Below, one piece after another: positions 16,258 to 24,409 of a stretch of 64,000 nt of DNA. The DNA lies in NCBI RefSeq assembly GCF_014648275.1, contig NZ_BMQU01000004.1, forward strand, positions 186,001-250,000, in the 5' to 3' direction. Source of the stretch: Pseudomonas laurentiana. GTDB taxonomy: Bacteria > Pseudomonadota > Gammaproteobacteria > Pseudomonadales > Pseudomonadaceae. The notes below the pieces were generated by a model. That model saw only the letters and a list, made by a program, of their open reading frames with translations. It did no database searches and was not told the DNA's origin. Positions within the stretch are counted from its first letter, which is position 1. Each line of letters starts with the position of its first letter. Position numbers and translations under genes: made by a program.

Positions 16258-16752
16258 CTACAGTTGCGGGGCGGTATTCTTCACGACGGCCAGCTCCGGG
16301 TGCGCCACCAGTTTGTCGATGTGCAACTCGTCGTTGTTCATCCAGGTTTCGGTCAGCACCCGGTAGTGTTCCATGTCCCGGCAGCGCATGCGCAGGCTGT
16401 AGTCGAAGTGGCCGCTGATCAGCTGGCATTCAAAAACCTGTGGGCAGGCCCGCACGCAGGCTTCAAACGCTTTTTGCGCCGCGCGTCCGCTCTGGTTGGA
16501 GAGGGCAACCAGTACCAGCAGCGACAGCCCCGGTGACACCATCTGCACATCGATGATTGCACCGTAGCCGCGAATCACGCCGCGTCGTTCCAGCTTGCGC
16601 ACCCGCTCAAGGCACGGGCGGGGCGTCAGGTGCACCAGTGATGACAGCTTTTCATAGGTGATCCGCCCGTTATGGCGCAGTACATCAATGATCGCTTCAT
16701 CAATCCGGTCCAAAGGGGGCGCGCAGAGGGGGCTGTTGGCCTTGTTTTCCAT
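16258..16752 (-). CDS. Lrp/AsnC-family transcriptional regulator
   Basis: A 164-residue feast-or-famine regulator. Residues 14-60 form the winged helix-turn-helix (DRIDEAIIDVLRHNGRITYE, then LVHLTPRPCLERVRKLERRG). The C-terminal RAM domain (about 75-150) includes VFECQLISGHFDYSLRMR and probably binds an amino acid. The start at 16752 gives the family length; longer open frames run into the ATPase gene and are unlikely. It is the last gene of the leftward citrulline/ornithine operon, 11 bases after the ATPase, so it probably senses the transported amino acid or its product and controls the operon (inference). Confidence 0.8.
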   Translation of the reverse strand: MENKANSPLCAPPLDRIDEAIIDVLRHNGRITYEKLSSLVHLTPRPCLERVRKLERRGVIRGYGAIIDVQMVSPGLSLLVLVALSNQSGRAAQKAFEACVRACPQVFECQLISGHFDYSLRMRCRDMEHYRVLTETWMNNDELHIDKLVAHPELAVVKNTAPQL

Positions 16753-16763
16753 GCGGATCTGCT

Positions 16764-17618
16764 TCACTTCAAACGGTTGGATAGAAATTGCTGCAGGCGT
16801 TCGCTCTGCGGGTGGTCGAGTATCGCGGCACTGCCTTGTTCCTCGACCCGGCCCTGATGCAGGAACAACACCTGGCTGGACACCTTGCGGGCAAAGCCCA
16901 TTTCGTGGGTGACCATGAGCATGGTACGACCTTCCTCGGCCAGCGTCTGTATGACTTTGAGTACCTCGCCCACCAGCTCTGGGTCGAGCGCTGAGGTGGG
17001 TTCGTCGAAGAGGATGATTTCCGGCTCCATGGCCAGTGCGCGGGCGATGGCAACCCGTTGCTGTTGCCCGCCGGAGAGGAATGCCGGGTACTGATCGGCC
17101 GCGCGTGATGGCAGGCCGACCTTGTCCAGGTAGGCGCGGGCGCGAGCTTCGGCGTCCTGTGCGCTGACACCGAGGACGCGGCGAGGGGCCAGGCAGATAT
17201 TCTCCAGCACGGTCATGTGGCTCCACAGGTTGAAGTGCTGGAACACCATGGCCAGGCGCGTACGCAGGTTCTGCAATTGAGCAGGGTGCGGGGCGCGCAC
17301 GCCTGCGCGGCCCTGGCGCATTTCAATGGTCTGGCCATCGAGGGTAATCGCGCCTGCATCGGGTTGTTCAAGGAAATTGATGCAACGCAGCATGGTGCTT
17401 TTGCCCGAGCCGCTGGCGCCAATCAGGCTGATGACGTCGCCTTTGCGTGCTTGCAGTGAGACGCCCTTGAGCACCTGATGATCGCCGTAGTGCTTGTGCA
17501 GGTCTTCGACGGTCAGCTTGACCGCTGCCGTATTGGCGATGCTGGCGTGACGTGCCATTGGAAAGGGTTCAGGTAGCTGCTCGTTATGGGACGACAAGGC
17601 GTGTGCAGAAAGGGTCAT
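16764..17618 (-). CDS. Polar/basic amino-acid ABC transporter ATP-binding protein (HisP-like)
   Basis: The 284-residue ATPase of a PAAT-family importer. Walker A is GASGSGKST near residue 72. The HisP-type HFNLWSHMTVLENICLAP segment and the signature LSGGQQQRVAIARALA come next, then Walker [15 protein letters not shown] and switch histidine MVTHEM. It carries an N-terminal extension of about 30 residues relative to HisP; an internal ATG at 17558 is an alternative start. It follows the HisM-like permease by three bases. Together with the two permeases and the binding protein at 19127 it forms one complete importer, probably for ornithine, citrulline or arginine given the enzymes in the operon (inference). 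Confidence 0.87.
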   Translation of the reverse strand: MTLSAHALSSHNEQLPEPFPMARHASIANTAAVKLTVEDLHKHYGDHQVLKGVSLQARKGDVISLIGASGSGKSTMLRCINFLEQPDAGAITLDGQTIEMRQGRAGVRAPHPAQLQNLRTRLAMVFQHFNLWSHMTVLENICLAPRRVLGVSAQDAEARARAYLDKVGLPSRAADQYPAFLSGGQQQRVAIARALAMEPEIILFDEPTSALDPELVGEVLKVIQTLAEEGRTMLMVTHEMGFARKVSSQVLFLHQGRVEEQGSAAILDHPQSERLQQFLSNRLK

Positions 17619-17621
17619 GGT

Positions 17622-18335
17622 TTAGCCTCGGACAGGAACAAGAAAACGCATCCAGCGGCGCTCGGCCAGGCGGAACAGCCCGACCAGCGCAAAGGACAGC
17701 AGCATGTACAGCAGGGCGGCGACACCGAAGGCCTGGAAGGTCAGGAAGGTCGCGGCGTTGGCGTCACGCGCTACCTTGAGAATGTCGGCAATGGTTGCGG
17801 TGAAGGCCAGGGAGGTGGCGTGCAGCATCAGGATCAGTTCGTTGCTGTAAGCCGGTAGCGCACGGCGCAGGGCGGCCGGCAGGACCACGAACAGGTTCAG
17901 GCGCCAGCCATACAGGCCATAGGCCTGGGCCGCTTCAATTTCGCCGTGGGGGATATTGCGAATAGCCCCGGCGAAGATTTCCACGGTATAGGCGCAGGTG
18001 TTGAGGACGAAGGCGAGCAGGGTGCAGTTCAGCGCGTTGCGGAAGAACGAGTCGAGCAGGGCGTTGTCGCGTACGACTTCCAGCCCGTACAGGCCGGTGT
18101 AGCAGATCAGCAGCTGGATGTAGAGCGGTGTGCCGCGAAATACATAGGTGTAGAACTCCACGGGCCAGCGCAGCCAGAGCCGGCGTGAAACCCTGGCCAG
18201 GGCCAAGGGCAGCGACAGAAAGAAACCCAGGACGGTGGTGATGATAAACAGCCACAGGGTCATGGCCAGCCCGGAAAAACCGGCGCCATCACTGTAGAGG
18301 TAGGCCAGGCCATATTGCTCAAGCAGTTCGATCAT
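17622..18335 (-). CDS. Amino-acid ABC transporter permease (HisM-like)
   Basis: A 237-residue inner-membrane channel subunit with about five membrane segments. The PAAT permease signature appears as GEIEAAQAYGLYGWRLNLFVVLPAALRRALP, the loop that contacts the ATPase. ELILMLHATSLAFTATIADIL is typical of HisM/ArtM-like subunits. Its ATG overlaps the stop of the preceding permease gene by four bases, indicating translational coupling. It pairs with the HisQ-like protein to form the heterodimeric channel. Confidence 0.87.
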   Translation of the reverse strand: MIELLEQYGLAYLYSDGAGFSGLAMTLWLFIITTVLGFFLSLPLALARVSRRLWLRWPVEFYTYVFRGTPLYIQLLICYTGLYGLEVVRDNALLDSFFRNALNCTLLAFVLNTCAYTVEIFAGAIRNIPHGEIEAAQAYGLYGWRLNLFVVLPAALRRALPAYSNELILMLHATSLAFTATIADILKVARDANAATFLTFQAFGVAALLYMLLSFALVGLFRLAERRWMRFLVPVRG

Positions 18336-19057
18336 GATGCCAGCCCCTTGATGCCCGTGTTGTAGCGCCGCTCCAGGCGTTTGAAGAGTCGGTTTGAAAG
18401 GGTCGTGATGACCAGGTAGACCAGCGCGGCGAGGATCAGAAAGTACAGGGTGTTGTTGGTCGTCTTGCCGGCGTTTTGTGCGGCCTTGACCAGGTCGGCC
18501 AGGCCGATGATCGAGACCAGCGCCGTGGACTTGAGCAGTACCAGCCAGTTGTTGCCCAGCCCTGGCAGTGCGAAGCGCATCAGTTGTGGGAACAGCACCA
18601 GGCGGAAGCGTTGGGTGCGATTCAGGCCGTAGGCCTTAGCGGCCTCAAGCTGGCCTGCCGGGACACTGAGAATGGCGCCGCGAAAATTCTCGGTGAAGTA
18701 GGCGCCGTAGATGAAACCCAACGTGATCACGCCGGCCATGAACGGGTCGATCTCAATGTAGTTCCAGCCCAGCATTTCGGTGAAGTCGTTGAGCCACAGT
18801 TGCAGGGTGTAGAAGATCAGCAGGATCAGTACCAGGTCTGGCACGCTGCGAATCAGCGTGGTGTAGAGCGTGGCAGGTACGCGCAGCACGCGTAGCGGCG
18901 AGCACTTGGCGCAGGCGCCGATTAGGCCCAGGCTCAGGCTCAACGCCAGCGACAGCAGCGCCAGTTTCAGGGTCATCCAGGCCCCTTGCGCCAACAGGGG
19001 GCCAAAGCCCTGCAGGCTCAGGGCTTGCAGGCCGATTGAGTGGAGGAAGTCATTCAC
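18332..19057 (-). CDS. Amino-acid ABC transporter permease (HisQ-like)
   Basis: The 241-residue partner channel subunit with about five membrane segments. The coupling loop is GQLEAAKAYGLNRTQRFRLVLFPQLMRFALPG, followed by NNWLVLLKSTALVSIIGLADLV, the typical HisQ block. The N-terminal periplasmic part precedes a first membrane helix around residues 22-45. It lies 69 bases downstream of the binding-protein gene and overlaps the next permease by four bases. Confidence 0.87.
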   Translation of the reverse strand: MNDFLHSIGLQALSLQGFGPLLAQGAWMTLKLALLSLALSLSLGLIGACAKCSPLRVLRVPATLYTTLIRSVPDLVLILLIFYTLQLWLNDFTEMLGWNYIEIDPFMAGVITLGFIYGAYFTENFRGAILSVPAGQLEAAKAYGLNRTQRFRLVLFPQLMRFALPGLGNNWLVLLKSTALVSIIGLADLVKAAQNAGKTTNNTLYFLILAALVYLVITTLSNRLFKRLERRYNTGIKGLAS

Positions 19058-19126
19058 GGGGAAAGTCTCGTCAGAAGCTGGAGTGGATACCGCTGCGGCC
19101 AGCAGGGTGGCTGGCCGCAGACAGAT

Positions 19127-19912
19127 TTACTCGTTGTAGATATCCAGGTCGCCGACGTACTTTTTCTGGATTTCGGCGAAGGTCCCATCGGCAAGGACCT
19201 CGGCGATGCCTTTGTTCAGCAAGGCGCGTAGTTCGCTGTCGTTTTTGCGTAGGCCCATCGCAATGTCCAGCGGCAAGGTGGGGTCCTTGATGGCCGGCCC
19301 GGTCTTGAAGTCGGCACCTTCGGGTTTGGCCAGGAAGTTCAGCTGAGCTTCCAGCTTGTCGGTCAGGGTGGCGTCCAGTCGGCCGTTCATCAGGTCGGCA
19401 TAGTTCTGATCCTGCGCTTGGTAAGCCTTGACCTGTGCGCCCAGCGGCGCCAGCTTGGCGCGGGCATAGGCCTCTTGCAGCGAGCCTTGCAGCACGCCGA
19501 CCTGCTTGCCTTTGAGCGACTCTGGCGTATCGCCGAACTCTGCACCTTTGCGGGTGATCACTGATGTCGGGCTGAGGAACAGGCGGTCAGTGAAGTCGAT
19601 CTGCTTCTGCCGTGCGGGGGTCACGGCCATGGAGGACATGATTGCGTCGAACTTGCGTGCGCGCAGAGCCGGAATCATGCCGTCGAACTCGTTGTTGACC
19701 CAAATGCACTTGACTTGCAGCTTGGCACAAATGGCATTGCCCAATTCGATGTCAAAGCCTTGCAGGCTTCCGTCCGCGGCTACCGATTCAAACGGTGGGT
19801 ATTCAGGGTAGACACCGAAGCGAATTTCTTTCCATTCCTGAGCCTGAGCCTGAGCCGCGCTTGCGCACAGCGGAAGGAGCAGCACGCTAAGAACCTTTCG
19901 AAATGAAGTCAT
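19127..19912 (-). CDS. Periplasmic amino-acid-binding protein (lysine/arginine/ornithine type)
   Basis: A 261-residue exported binding protein of SBP_bac_3 type. The signal peptide is MTSFRKVLSVLLLPLCASAAQAQA with cleavage near AQA. The mature domain starts KEIRFGVYPEYPPFESVAADG, followed by LQGFDIELGNAICAKLQVKC, where a family cysteine pair is visible (ICAKL, KCIW). DAIMSSMAVTPARQKQIDFT is the signature of the ArgT/HisJ/OccT group. The ligand is probably a basic or ureido amino acid; CtlX and the cyclodeaminase-like gene upstream suggest citrulline or ornithine (inference). A 259-base gap with a hairpin separates it from the upstream cyclodeaminase gene, so it may have its own promoter. Confidence 0.85.
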   Translation of the reverse strand: MTSFRKVLSVLLLPLCASAAQAQAQEWKEIRFGVYPEYPPFESVAADGSLQGFDIELGNAICAKLQVKCIWVNNEFDGMIPALRARKFDAIMSSMAVTPARQKQIDFTDRLFLSPTSVITRKGAEFGDTPESLKGKQVGVLQGSLQEAYARAKLAPLGAQVKAYQAQDQNYADLMNGRLDATLTDKLEAQLNFLAKPEGADFKTGPAIKDPTLPLDIAMGLRKNDSELRALLNKGIAEVLADGTFAEIQKKYVGDLDIYNE

Positions 19913-20133
19913 GAGGGTATCCCTTGGTTTTGTAATTGATTTAGGGCAGTAAAAAGTTGGAGAGGCTTGGCTTGGTCTTTAACTGACTCTTCGGTCTGGC
20001 CTCAGAATGCGCGATGAGCCGCTTTTTTTTGTGTCGTTTCAGCCGGGCTGGGCTACCGTATTGTGCTGTTAACGGTTGTCGCGCAGCCGATTCGGCTGTT
20101 GCATGGCGTGTTTGGGCTTTCGTGCAGCGTTTT

Positions 20134-20165
20134 CCGACCTGCTGCCCATTGGCGCAGCAGGTTGG
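20134..20165 (-). other. Strong hairpin in the 259-base gap between cyclodeaminase and binding-protein genes
   Basis: The 12-base arms at 20134-20145 and 20154-20165 pair almost perfectly (one G-T) around an 8-base loop. In the direction of the operon it lies just past the cyclodeaminase stop and lacks a T-run, so attenuation or RNA stabilisation is as likely as termination. The rest of 19913-20133 holds no gene that I can support. Confidence 0.45.
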
Positions 20166-20171
20166 GCGGCT

Positions 20172-21179
20172 TCAGGCGCGTTTTTTTGCCAGGGTTTCGG
20201 CAGGGTCACGCAGCAGTGCGAAGAGGTCTTTCGGGTTGGCCAGTTCAGGTACCAGTTCGATCTCGCGGCCAATCCCGAGTGCCTTGGCCTCGTCCAGTAC
20301 ATAGCGCAGGGCTGAGTAGTCTTCCAGGGCAAAACCGACCGAGTCGAACAGGGTCACCTGGGTGTCATTCTCGCGGCCAACGGCCTGGCCGTTTACGACT
20401 TGCCAGAACTCGGTGGTCGGAGAGTTGGCCGGCATCTGTTGGATCTCGCCTTCGATACGGCTTTGCGGCTCATATTCAACGATTACCCGGGCACCTTCGA
20501 CGATGTCAGCATTGAGGTGCATGCCCGGTTCGATCATCTCCGGGGTGAGGATGGTGGCGTAGGCCTTGTCGGCGGTGACCGTGGTGACGATGTCGGCACC
20601 GCGAACGGCATCGGCCACAGAGCTGGCCTGAACCAGCTTCAGTGCCGGGAAGGTGCTCAGGTTGGCGATCAGCTTGGCGGTAGCCTGCGGATCGAGGTCG
20701 TACAGGCGGATTTCCTCGATGCCCAGCAGGGCGTGGAATGCCAGGGCTTGAAACTCGCTCTGTGAGCCGTTGCCGATCAGCGCCATGCTGCGGCTACCAG
20801 GGCGGGCCAGGTAGCGTGCGGCCAGGGCCGAGGTAGCGGCGGTGCGCAGGGCGGTCGTCAGGGTCATCTCGCTCAGCAGTACCGGGGCGCCCGTGTCGAC
20901 ATCGCCAAGCGCGCCAAACGCCATGACCGTGAGCATGCCGCGCTGGGTGTTTTTCGGGTGGCCGTTGACGTACTTGAAGGCGTACAGGTTGGCATCGGAC
21001 ACCGGCATCAGTTCGATGACCCCATCGGGCGAATGGTTGGCCAGGCGCGGGCATTTTTCAAAGTCGTGCCAGCGCAGGTAGTCCTGGCGAATGTACTCGG
21101 CCATCTCGCGCAGGCAGGTGCTCAAGCCTTTGCGAGTCACCAGGTGGCTCAGGTCGGTAACGTCGAGATAACGGGTCAT
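20172..21179 (-). CDS. Ornithine cyclodeaminase homologue lacking the catalytic Asp loop
   Basis: A 335-residue member of the ornithine cyclodeaminase/mu-crystallin family, which converts ornithine to proline and ammonia with bound NAD. Substrate-binding features are present: MPVSDANLYAFKYVNGHPKN (Lys69), the NAD-binding loop ALIGNGSQSEFQA around 134-146, and EYEPQSRIEGEIQQM. From my knowledge of the P. putida enzyme, the segment after GMHLNA (residue 224) should read about VGGDCPGKTELHA and contain the catalytic Asp228. Here residue 224 is followed directly by DIVEGA, about 13 residues shorter, with no frameshift. The family is therefore certain but activity is doubtful. The ribosome site is AAGGAG. 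It sits 24 bases after ctlX. Confidence 0.8.
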   Translation of the reverse strand: MTRYLDVTDLSHLVTRKGLSTCLREMAEYIRQDYLRWHDFEKCPRLANHSPDGVIELMPVSDANLYAFKYVNGHPKNTQRGMLTVMAFGALGDVDTGAPVLLSEMTLTTALRTAATSALAARYLARPGSRSMALIGNGSQSEFQALAFHALLGIEEIRLYDLDPQATAKLIANLSTFPALKLVQASSVADAVRGADIVTTVTADKAYATILTPEMIEPGMHLNADIVEGARVIVEYEPQSRIEGEIQQMPANSPTTEFWQVVNGQAVGRENDTQVTLFDSVGFALEDYSALRYVLDEAKALGIGREIELVPELANPKDLFALLRDPAETLAKKRA

Positions 21180-21203
21180 GCTGTTCTCCTTCTTATAATC
21201 AGT

Positions 21204-22121
21204 TTAGTTGCGAGCGGGCAGGTGGACTTCGGCGAGCATGCAGCGGGCGCTGCCACCGCCGATGCGTTCGATGTGATCGATGTTCACAATTACCGGGCGG
21301 CTGTGCTGTTCAATCTGGGCGCGTTGCCTGGGCTGTAGCGAGGCCCAGGCGCTGCGCGACATCACCAGCAACGGCTGGCCGTGTTTGTCGTGGACTTCGA
21401 GCATGTTGCCGGCGAAGCCTTCAAGCTGATCGAAGTCCAGTGCCAGGATGTCTTTGCCGGTGTCGCGCAGGGAACGCTCCAAGGCCTGCCGCTCGTTGGC
21501 ATCAGGCAGGGCTTGCAGGCACACCACCGAGAGGTCAGTGCCAACGCTCATCATCACGTTGCTGTGGTAGATCGGTGCGTGGTGCCGGTCGACGGCATGG
21601 AACACGCAGAGGCGGTAATCCAGTTGTTCGGCAAATTGGCGCAGCGCCTCGGTGTGGGTGCGTCCGGAGTGGCAGGCGTAGCTGATCCGGTGTTCGCGGT
21701 CCAGCACCATGCTGCCGGTGCCTTCGAGGAACATGCTTTGCTGTTCCAGCGGGCTCAGGTCGATGGTGGTGTGAATCGCAAAGCGTTCTTCCAGTACGCG
21801 CAGGACCCCTTTGTTTCGCTCCAGGCGGCGGTTCTGGCCTTCCATCGGGTAGAGCACCAGGCTGCCGTCGGCGTGGCTGCTCCACCAGTTGTTGGGGAAG
21901 ATCGAGTCTGGGGTGTGAGGGGCAGGGGTGTCCTGCACGACCAGTACCTCTACGCCGTGCTGGCGTAGGGTATCGACGTAGCCATCGAACTCTTCCAGCG
22001 CTTTCTGCTGCGCCTGTTCGGGGGCGAGGAAGGGTTGTTGAAAGCGGTTGTTGACGGCCGTGTCCGGGTTGAAGGCGAACCGCGCCGGGCGGATCATCAA
22101 GACGGTATTGGTGGTTTGCAT
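21204..22121 (-). CDS. ctlX: CtlX, citrulline hydrolase (arginine-deiminase superfamily)
   Basis: A 305-residue guanidine/ureido-modifying enzyme; the CtlX group hydrolyses citrulline to ornithine, ammonia and CO2. The N terminus MQTTNTVLMIRPARFAFNPD and FPNNWWSSHADGSLVLYPM carry substrate-binding Asn/Asp residues. The catalytic His lies around HHAPIYHSNVMMSVG, and the nucleophilic Cys near the C terminus in IGGGSARCMLAEVH. I prefer the ATG at 22121; another in-frame ATG is 12 bases earlier and neither has a strong ribosome site. As first gene of the operon with ornithine cyclodeaminase and a basic-amino-acid transporter, it fits citrulline use. Another ureido or guanidino substrate (for example dimethylarginine) remains possible. 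Confidence 0.75.
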   Translation of the reverse strand: MQTTNTVLMIRPARFAFNPDTAVNNRFQQPFLAPEQAQQKALEEFDGYVDTLRQHGVEVLVVQDTPAPHTPDSIFPNNWWSSHADGSLVLYPMEGQNRRLERNKGVLRVLEERFAIHTTIDLSPLEQQSMFLEGTGSMVLDREHRISYACHSGRTHTEALRQFAEQLDYRLCVFHAVDRHHAPIYHSNVMMSVGTDLSVVCLQALPDANERQALERSLRDTGKDILALDFDQLEGFAGNMLEVHDKHGQPLLVMSRSAWASLQPRQRAQIEQHSRPVIVNIDHIERIGGGSARCMLAEVHLPARN

Positions 22122-22302
22122 CGAGGCACGCATCCAGGGTTGGCTGTGTGCCTATTGTCCGTGGGATGCGGTGTAAATCCCGGCTGAAGCCAGTGTTGCG
22201 CTCAGCCGGGAAAGCTGAATTCGGTCGTGATGCAGCGCAATCGGCTGCGGCGATGGCGTCGAGCGAGTTGGCAGGGCGATCGGGTTTTTCGAGTGCAAAA
22301 AA

Positions 22303-22326
22303 AACGGCACCTTCGCAGGTGCCGTT
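22303..22326 (-). terminator. Rho-independent terminator of folD
   Basis: The arms AACGGCACCT (22303-22312) and AGGTGCCGTT (22317-22326) pair perfectly around TCGC. On the minus strand the stem is followed by a run of eight T. It lies 20 bases past the folD stop. The bases 22122-22296 to its left hold no gene that I can see. Confidence 0.9.
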
Positions 22327-22345
22327 CTTTCAGTCGCCTGATGCC

Positions 22346-23200
22346 TTACTTATGCAGCGTTTCTGCCGCATACAAGGTGTTCTCCAGCAGGCAGGCGCGG
22401 GTCATCGGGCCGACGCCACCTGGAACCGGCGTGATCCAGCCAGCGCGTGGCAGGGCGGTTTCATAAACCACGTCGCCGACCAGCTTGCCATCTTCCTGGC
22501 GGTTGATGCCGACGTCGATGACGATGGCGCCTTCCTTGATCCACTCACCTTTGACCAGGCCTGGCTTGCCAGCGGCGACAACGACCAGGTCGGCACGGCC
22601 GACGTGGCCTGCCAGATCCTTGGTGAAGCGGTGGGTGACGGTCACGGTGCAGCCCGCGAGCAGCAGTTCCATCGCCATTGGGCGGCCAACGATGTTCGAC
22701 GCGCCAACCACCACGGCATTCATGCCGTACAGGTCCTGACCGGTGCTCTGCAGCAGGGTCATGATGCCTTTCGGCGTGCAGGGGCGCAGCAGAGGAATGC
22801 GCTGAGCCAGGCGACCGACGTTGTAAGGATGGAAGCCGTCGACATCCTTGTCCGGGCGAATGCGCTCAAGCAGCAGCGATGCATCCAGGTGAGCCGGAAG
22901 CGGCAACTGCAGCAGGATGCCGTCGATGTTCGCGTCGTTATTAAGGCGATCGATCAGGTCGGTCAGGGCTTGCTGCGTGGTATCGCTAGGCAGGTCAAAG
23001 GCCTGAGAGATAAAGCCGACCTCTTCGCAATCCTTGCGCTTGTGCGAAACATAGACTTGAGAGGCGGGGTCGTTGCCAACCAGGATCACTGCCAGGCCAG
23101 GCGTGCGCAGGCCTTGCTGGCGGCGCTCCGCGACACGTTGGGCGATCTGCTGGCGCAGGCTGGCGGCGATCGCCTTGCCGTCGATAAGTTGTGCAGTCAT
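22346..23200 (-). CDS. folD: FolD, methylene-THF dehydrogenase/methenyl-THF cyclohydrolase
   Basis: The 284-residue bifunctional cytoplasmic enzyme interconverts 5,10-methylene-, methenyl- and 10-formyl-tetrahydrofolate with NADP, feeding purine and formyl-methionine synthesis. The catalytic lysine region is [14 protein letters not shown] near residue 50. [13 protein letters not shown] and [11 protein letters not shown] are the family signature blocks, and the NADP-binding domain begins [36 protein letters not shown] is the conserved C-terminal motif. Length is standard. It is a single-gene unit, divergent from the tRNA cluster and ending at a clear terminator. Confidence 0.96.
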   Translation of the reverse strand: MTAQLIDGKAIAASLRQQIAQRVAERRQQGLRTPGLAVILVGNDPASQVYVSHKRKDCEEVGFISQAFDLPSDTTQQALTDLIDRLNNDANIDGILLQLPLPAHLDASLLLERIRPDKDVDGFHPYNVGRLAQRIPLLRPCTPKGIMTLLQSTGQDLYGMNAVVVGASNIVGRPMAMELLLAGCTVTVTHRFTKDLAGHVGRADLVVVAAGKPGLVKGEWIKEGAIVIDVGINRQEDGKLVGDVVYETALPRAGWITPVPGGVGPMTRACLLENTLYAAETLHK

Positions 23201-23300
23201 GACGCGTGATTAACCATCGAGAGGGAATAAAAAGAGCGCGCATTCTCGCATGACACAGCCCTAGGGCAAAGGCGCTTGGTCTGGCAAATGCTCTAAGCCC

Positions 23301-23358
23301 TTAAATAAAATGAATTTTTTTCAAAAAAGAGTTGACGACCCTGCCGCCCGTCTATAAC
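23301..23358 (+). promoter_or_regulatory. Promoter of the tRNA cluster with AT-rich UP-like element
   Basis: TTGACG (23332-23337) and TATAAC (23353-23358) form a sigma-70-type promoter with a short 15-base spacer. An AT-rich tract at 23301-23330 lies directly upstream like an UP element, and the bases after the -10 are GC-rich, as in stringently controlled stable-RNA promoters. The first tRNA begins about 120 bases downstream. Confidence 0.6.
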
Positions 23359-23485
23359 ATTCGTCGCACTTGTCGGGCAGAGCCTAGCACTGGTTAGCAA
23401 GGTCAGGCAGAATGAGCGGATTTTAAGCTTGTTTGGCGGGACTGAAAAGTTAGTTTGTAATCTTAAACGAAAGCAGATTAAATAT

Positions 23486-23562
23486 GCGCCCGTAGCTCAG
23501 CTGGATAGAGCATCCGCCTTCTAAGCGGATGGTCGCAGGTTCGAGTCCTGCCGGGTGCGCCA
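23486..23562 (+). tRNA. tRNA-Arg (anticodon TCT)
   Basis: A complete 77-base cloverleaf. The acceptor GCGCCCG pairs with CGGGTGC, the D arm is GCTC..GAGC, the anticodon stem TCCGC/GCGGA encloses loop CTTCTAA, and the T arm has TTCGAGT. CCA is encoded. The TCT anticodon reads AGA, a rare codon in high-GC Pseudomonas. Confidence 0.96.
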
Positions 23563-23602
23563 TTAGGCAGCTTTGGCACAAGTAAAGCAGTATCGCAATA
23601 TG

Positions 23603-23678
23603 GTGGGCGTAGCTCAGTTGGTAGAGCACAGGATTGTGACTCCTGTTGTCGTGGGTTCGATCCCCATCGTCCACCCCA
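23603..23678 (+). tRNA. tRNA-His (anticodon GTG)
   Basis: A complete 76-base cloverleaf with acceptor GTGGGCG/CGTCCAC, anticodon loop TTGTGAC and T loop TTCGATC, CCA encoded. The preceding genomic base (23602) is G and the discriminator is C, giving the G-1:C73 pair required for histidine identity. Confidence 0.96.
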
Positions 23679-23685
23679 TATTCTA

Positions 23686-23716
23686 AAAGGCGCCCGATGA
23701 ATAGTCCGGCGCCTTT
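23686..23716 (+). terminator. Terminator-like hairpin between tRNA-His and tRNA-Leu
   Basis: AAAGGCGCC (23686-23694) and GGCGCCTTT (23708-23716) form a perfect 9-bp stem with a 13-base loop, followed by GCTTTAAA. There is no room for a separate promoter before tRNA-Leu, so read-through or use as a processing signal is likely. Confidence 0.45.
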
Positions 23717-23732
23717 GCTTTAAACGCTTCAC

Positions 23733-23817
23733 GCGGACGTGGTGAAATTGGTAGACACACTGGATTTAGGTTCCAGCGGCGCAAGCTGTAAGAGTTCGAG
23801 TCTCTTCGTCCGCACCA
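23733..23817 (+). tRNA. tRNA-Leu (anticodon TAG)
   Basis: An 85-base type II tRNA with a long variable arm. The acceptor GCGGACG pairs with CGTCCGC, the anticodon stem CTGGA/TCCAG encloses TTTAGGT, the T loop is TTCGAGT, and CCA is encoded. Its 3' side borders the accessory patch with the toxin-antitoxin genes. Confidence 0.95.
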
Positions 23818-23873
23818 TATAAGCGCCTGTTTTCAAAGAGTTTTATCCCGATAGTCCTGAAAGCGGGAAGGAT

Positions 23874-23931
23874 CTGGGAGCACTTTGGGAGCGGGGCAAC
23901 GAAAAAGGCAGCCATTCTGGCTGCCTTTTTT
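23874..23931 (+). repeat. Left copy of a terminator-containing direct repeat
   Basis: The copy begins CTGGGAGCACTT and ends, 33 bases on, in a rho-independent terminator (GGCAGCC, 5-base loop, GGCTGCC, six T). A second copy aligns without gaps at 25209-25266. It probably terminates the tRNA transcript and may mark the edge of an inserted segment. Confidence 0.7.
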
Positions 23932-24065
23932 GCTTTATGGATGGGGTTTTCTAAACAGATGATCCCGTCCTGCCTTCTGCCTTCTGCCTCCTGATGTGCT
24001 GTGACGCGGCCGTGCCGCAGGAGAAGGGCAGGCCGAAGACGCCAACGAAGAAGCAGTAGGCATGA

Positions 24066-24088
24066 AAAAGCCCGCGCTTGGCGGGCTT
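24066..24088 (-). terminator. Terminator of the toxin-antitoxin operon
   Basis: AAGCCCGC and GCGGGCTT form an 8-bp stem with a 5-base loop. On the minus strand it is followed by TTTTT-rich sequence, about 20 bases after the antitoxin stop. Confidence 0.75.
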
Positions 24089-24106
24089 ATCGGATAGGGC
24101 ATAAGG

Positions 24107-24409
24107 CTATGCGTGAGCTGCTTCTTGCTCTGGCACCAGTCTAACCTCAACGCGCTGGCCAAGTGCTCTGGCGGCGCTGGCCAAGGTCGCCAAGGTCATT
24201 CCTGGATCATCTTGGTCGAGCGCGCGGTCCACTGCTGTACGACTAGTATGCATGCGTGCAGCCAGGACTTTCTTTGTTACTTTCTGGCTCTTCATGGCTT
24301 CGGCGATCTGCCAAGAGATAACGCGCTTGAGGGCAGCAGCGGACACTTCCTCTGCGAGACCTTGCTCAGCAAGGAAATCATCGAAATCGGAGCCGATGTG
24401 CTGATTCAT
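24107..24409 (-). CDS. HigA-type antitoxin, XRE helix-turn-helix
   Basis: A 100-residue cytoplasmic DNA-binding protein expected to neutralise the toxin encoded just upstream and to repress the operon. The helix-turn-helix spans about 32-85: QIAEAMKSQKVTKKVLAARM followed by TSRTAVDRALDQDDPGMTLA. The ATG overlaps the toxin stop by four bases, the usual toxin-first order of higBA loci. A perfect 19-bp palindrome over the promoter at 24791-24809 is its probable operator. Family naming is by pattern; no experimental target is implied. Confidence 0.82.
   Translation of the reverse strand: MNQHIGSDFDDFLAEQGLAEEVSAAALKRVISWQIAEAMKSQKVTKKVLAARMHTSRTAVDRALDQDDPGMTLATLASAARALGQRVEVRLVPEQEAAHA

Noticed and set aside
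23686..23716. Riboswitch or leader element
   Set aside because: A simple GC-rich hairpin between two tRNAs; no downstream coding gene to regulate.
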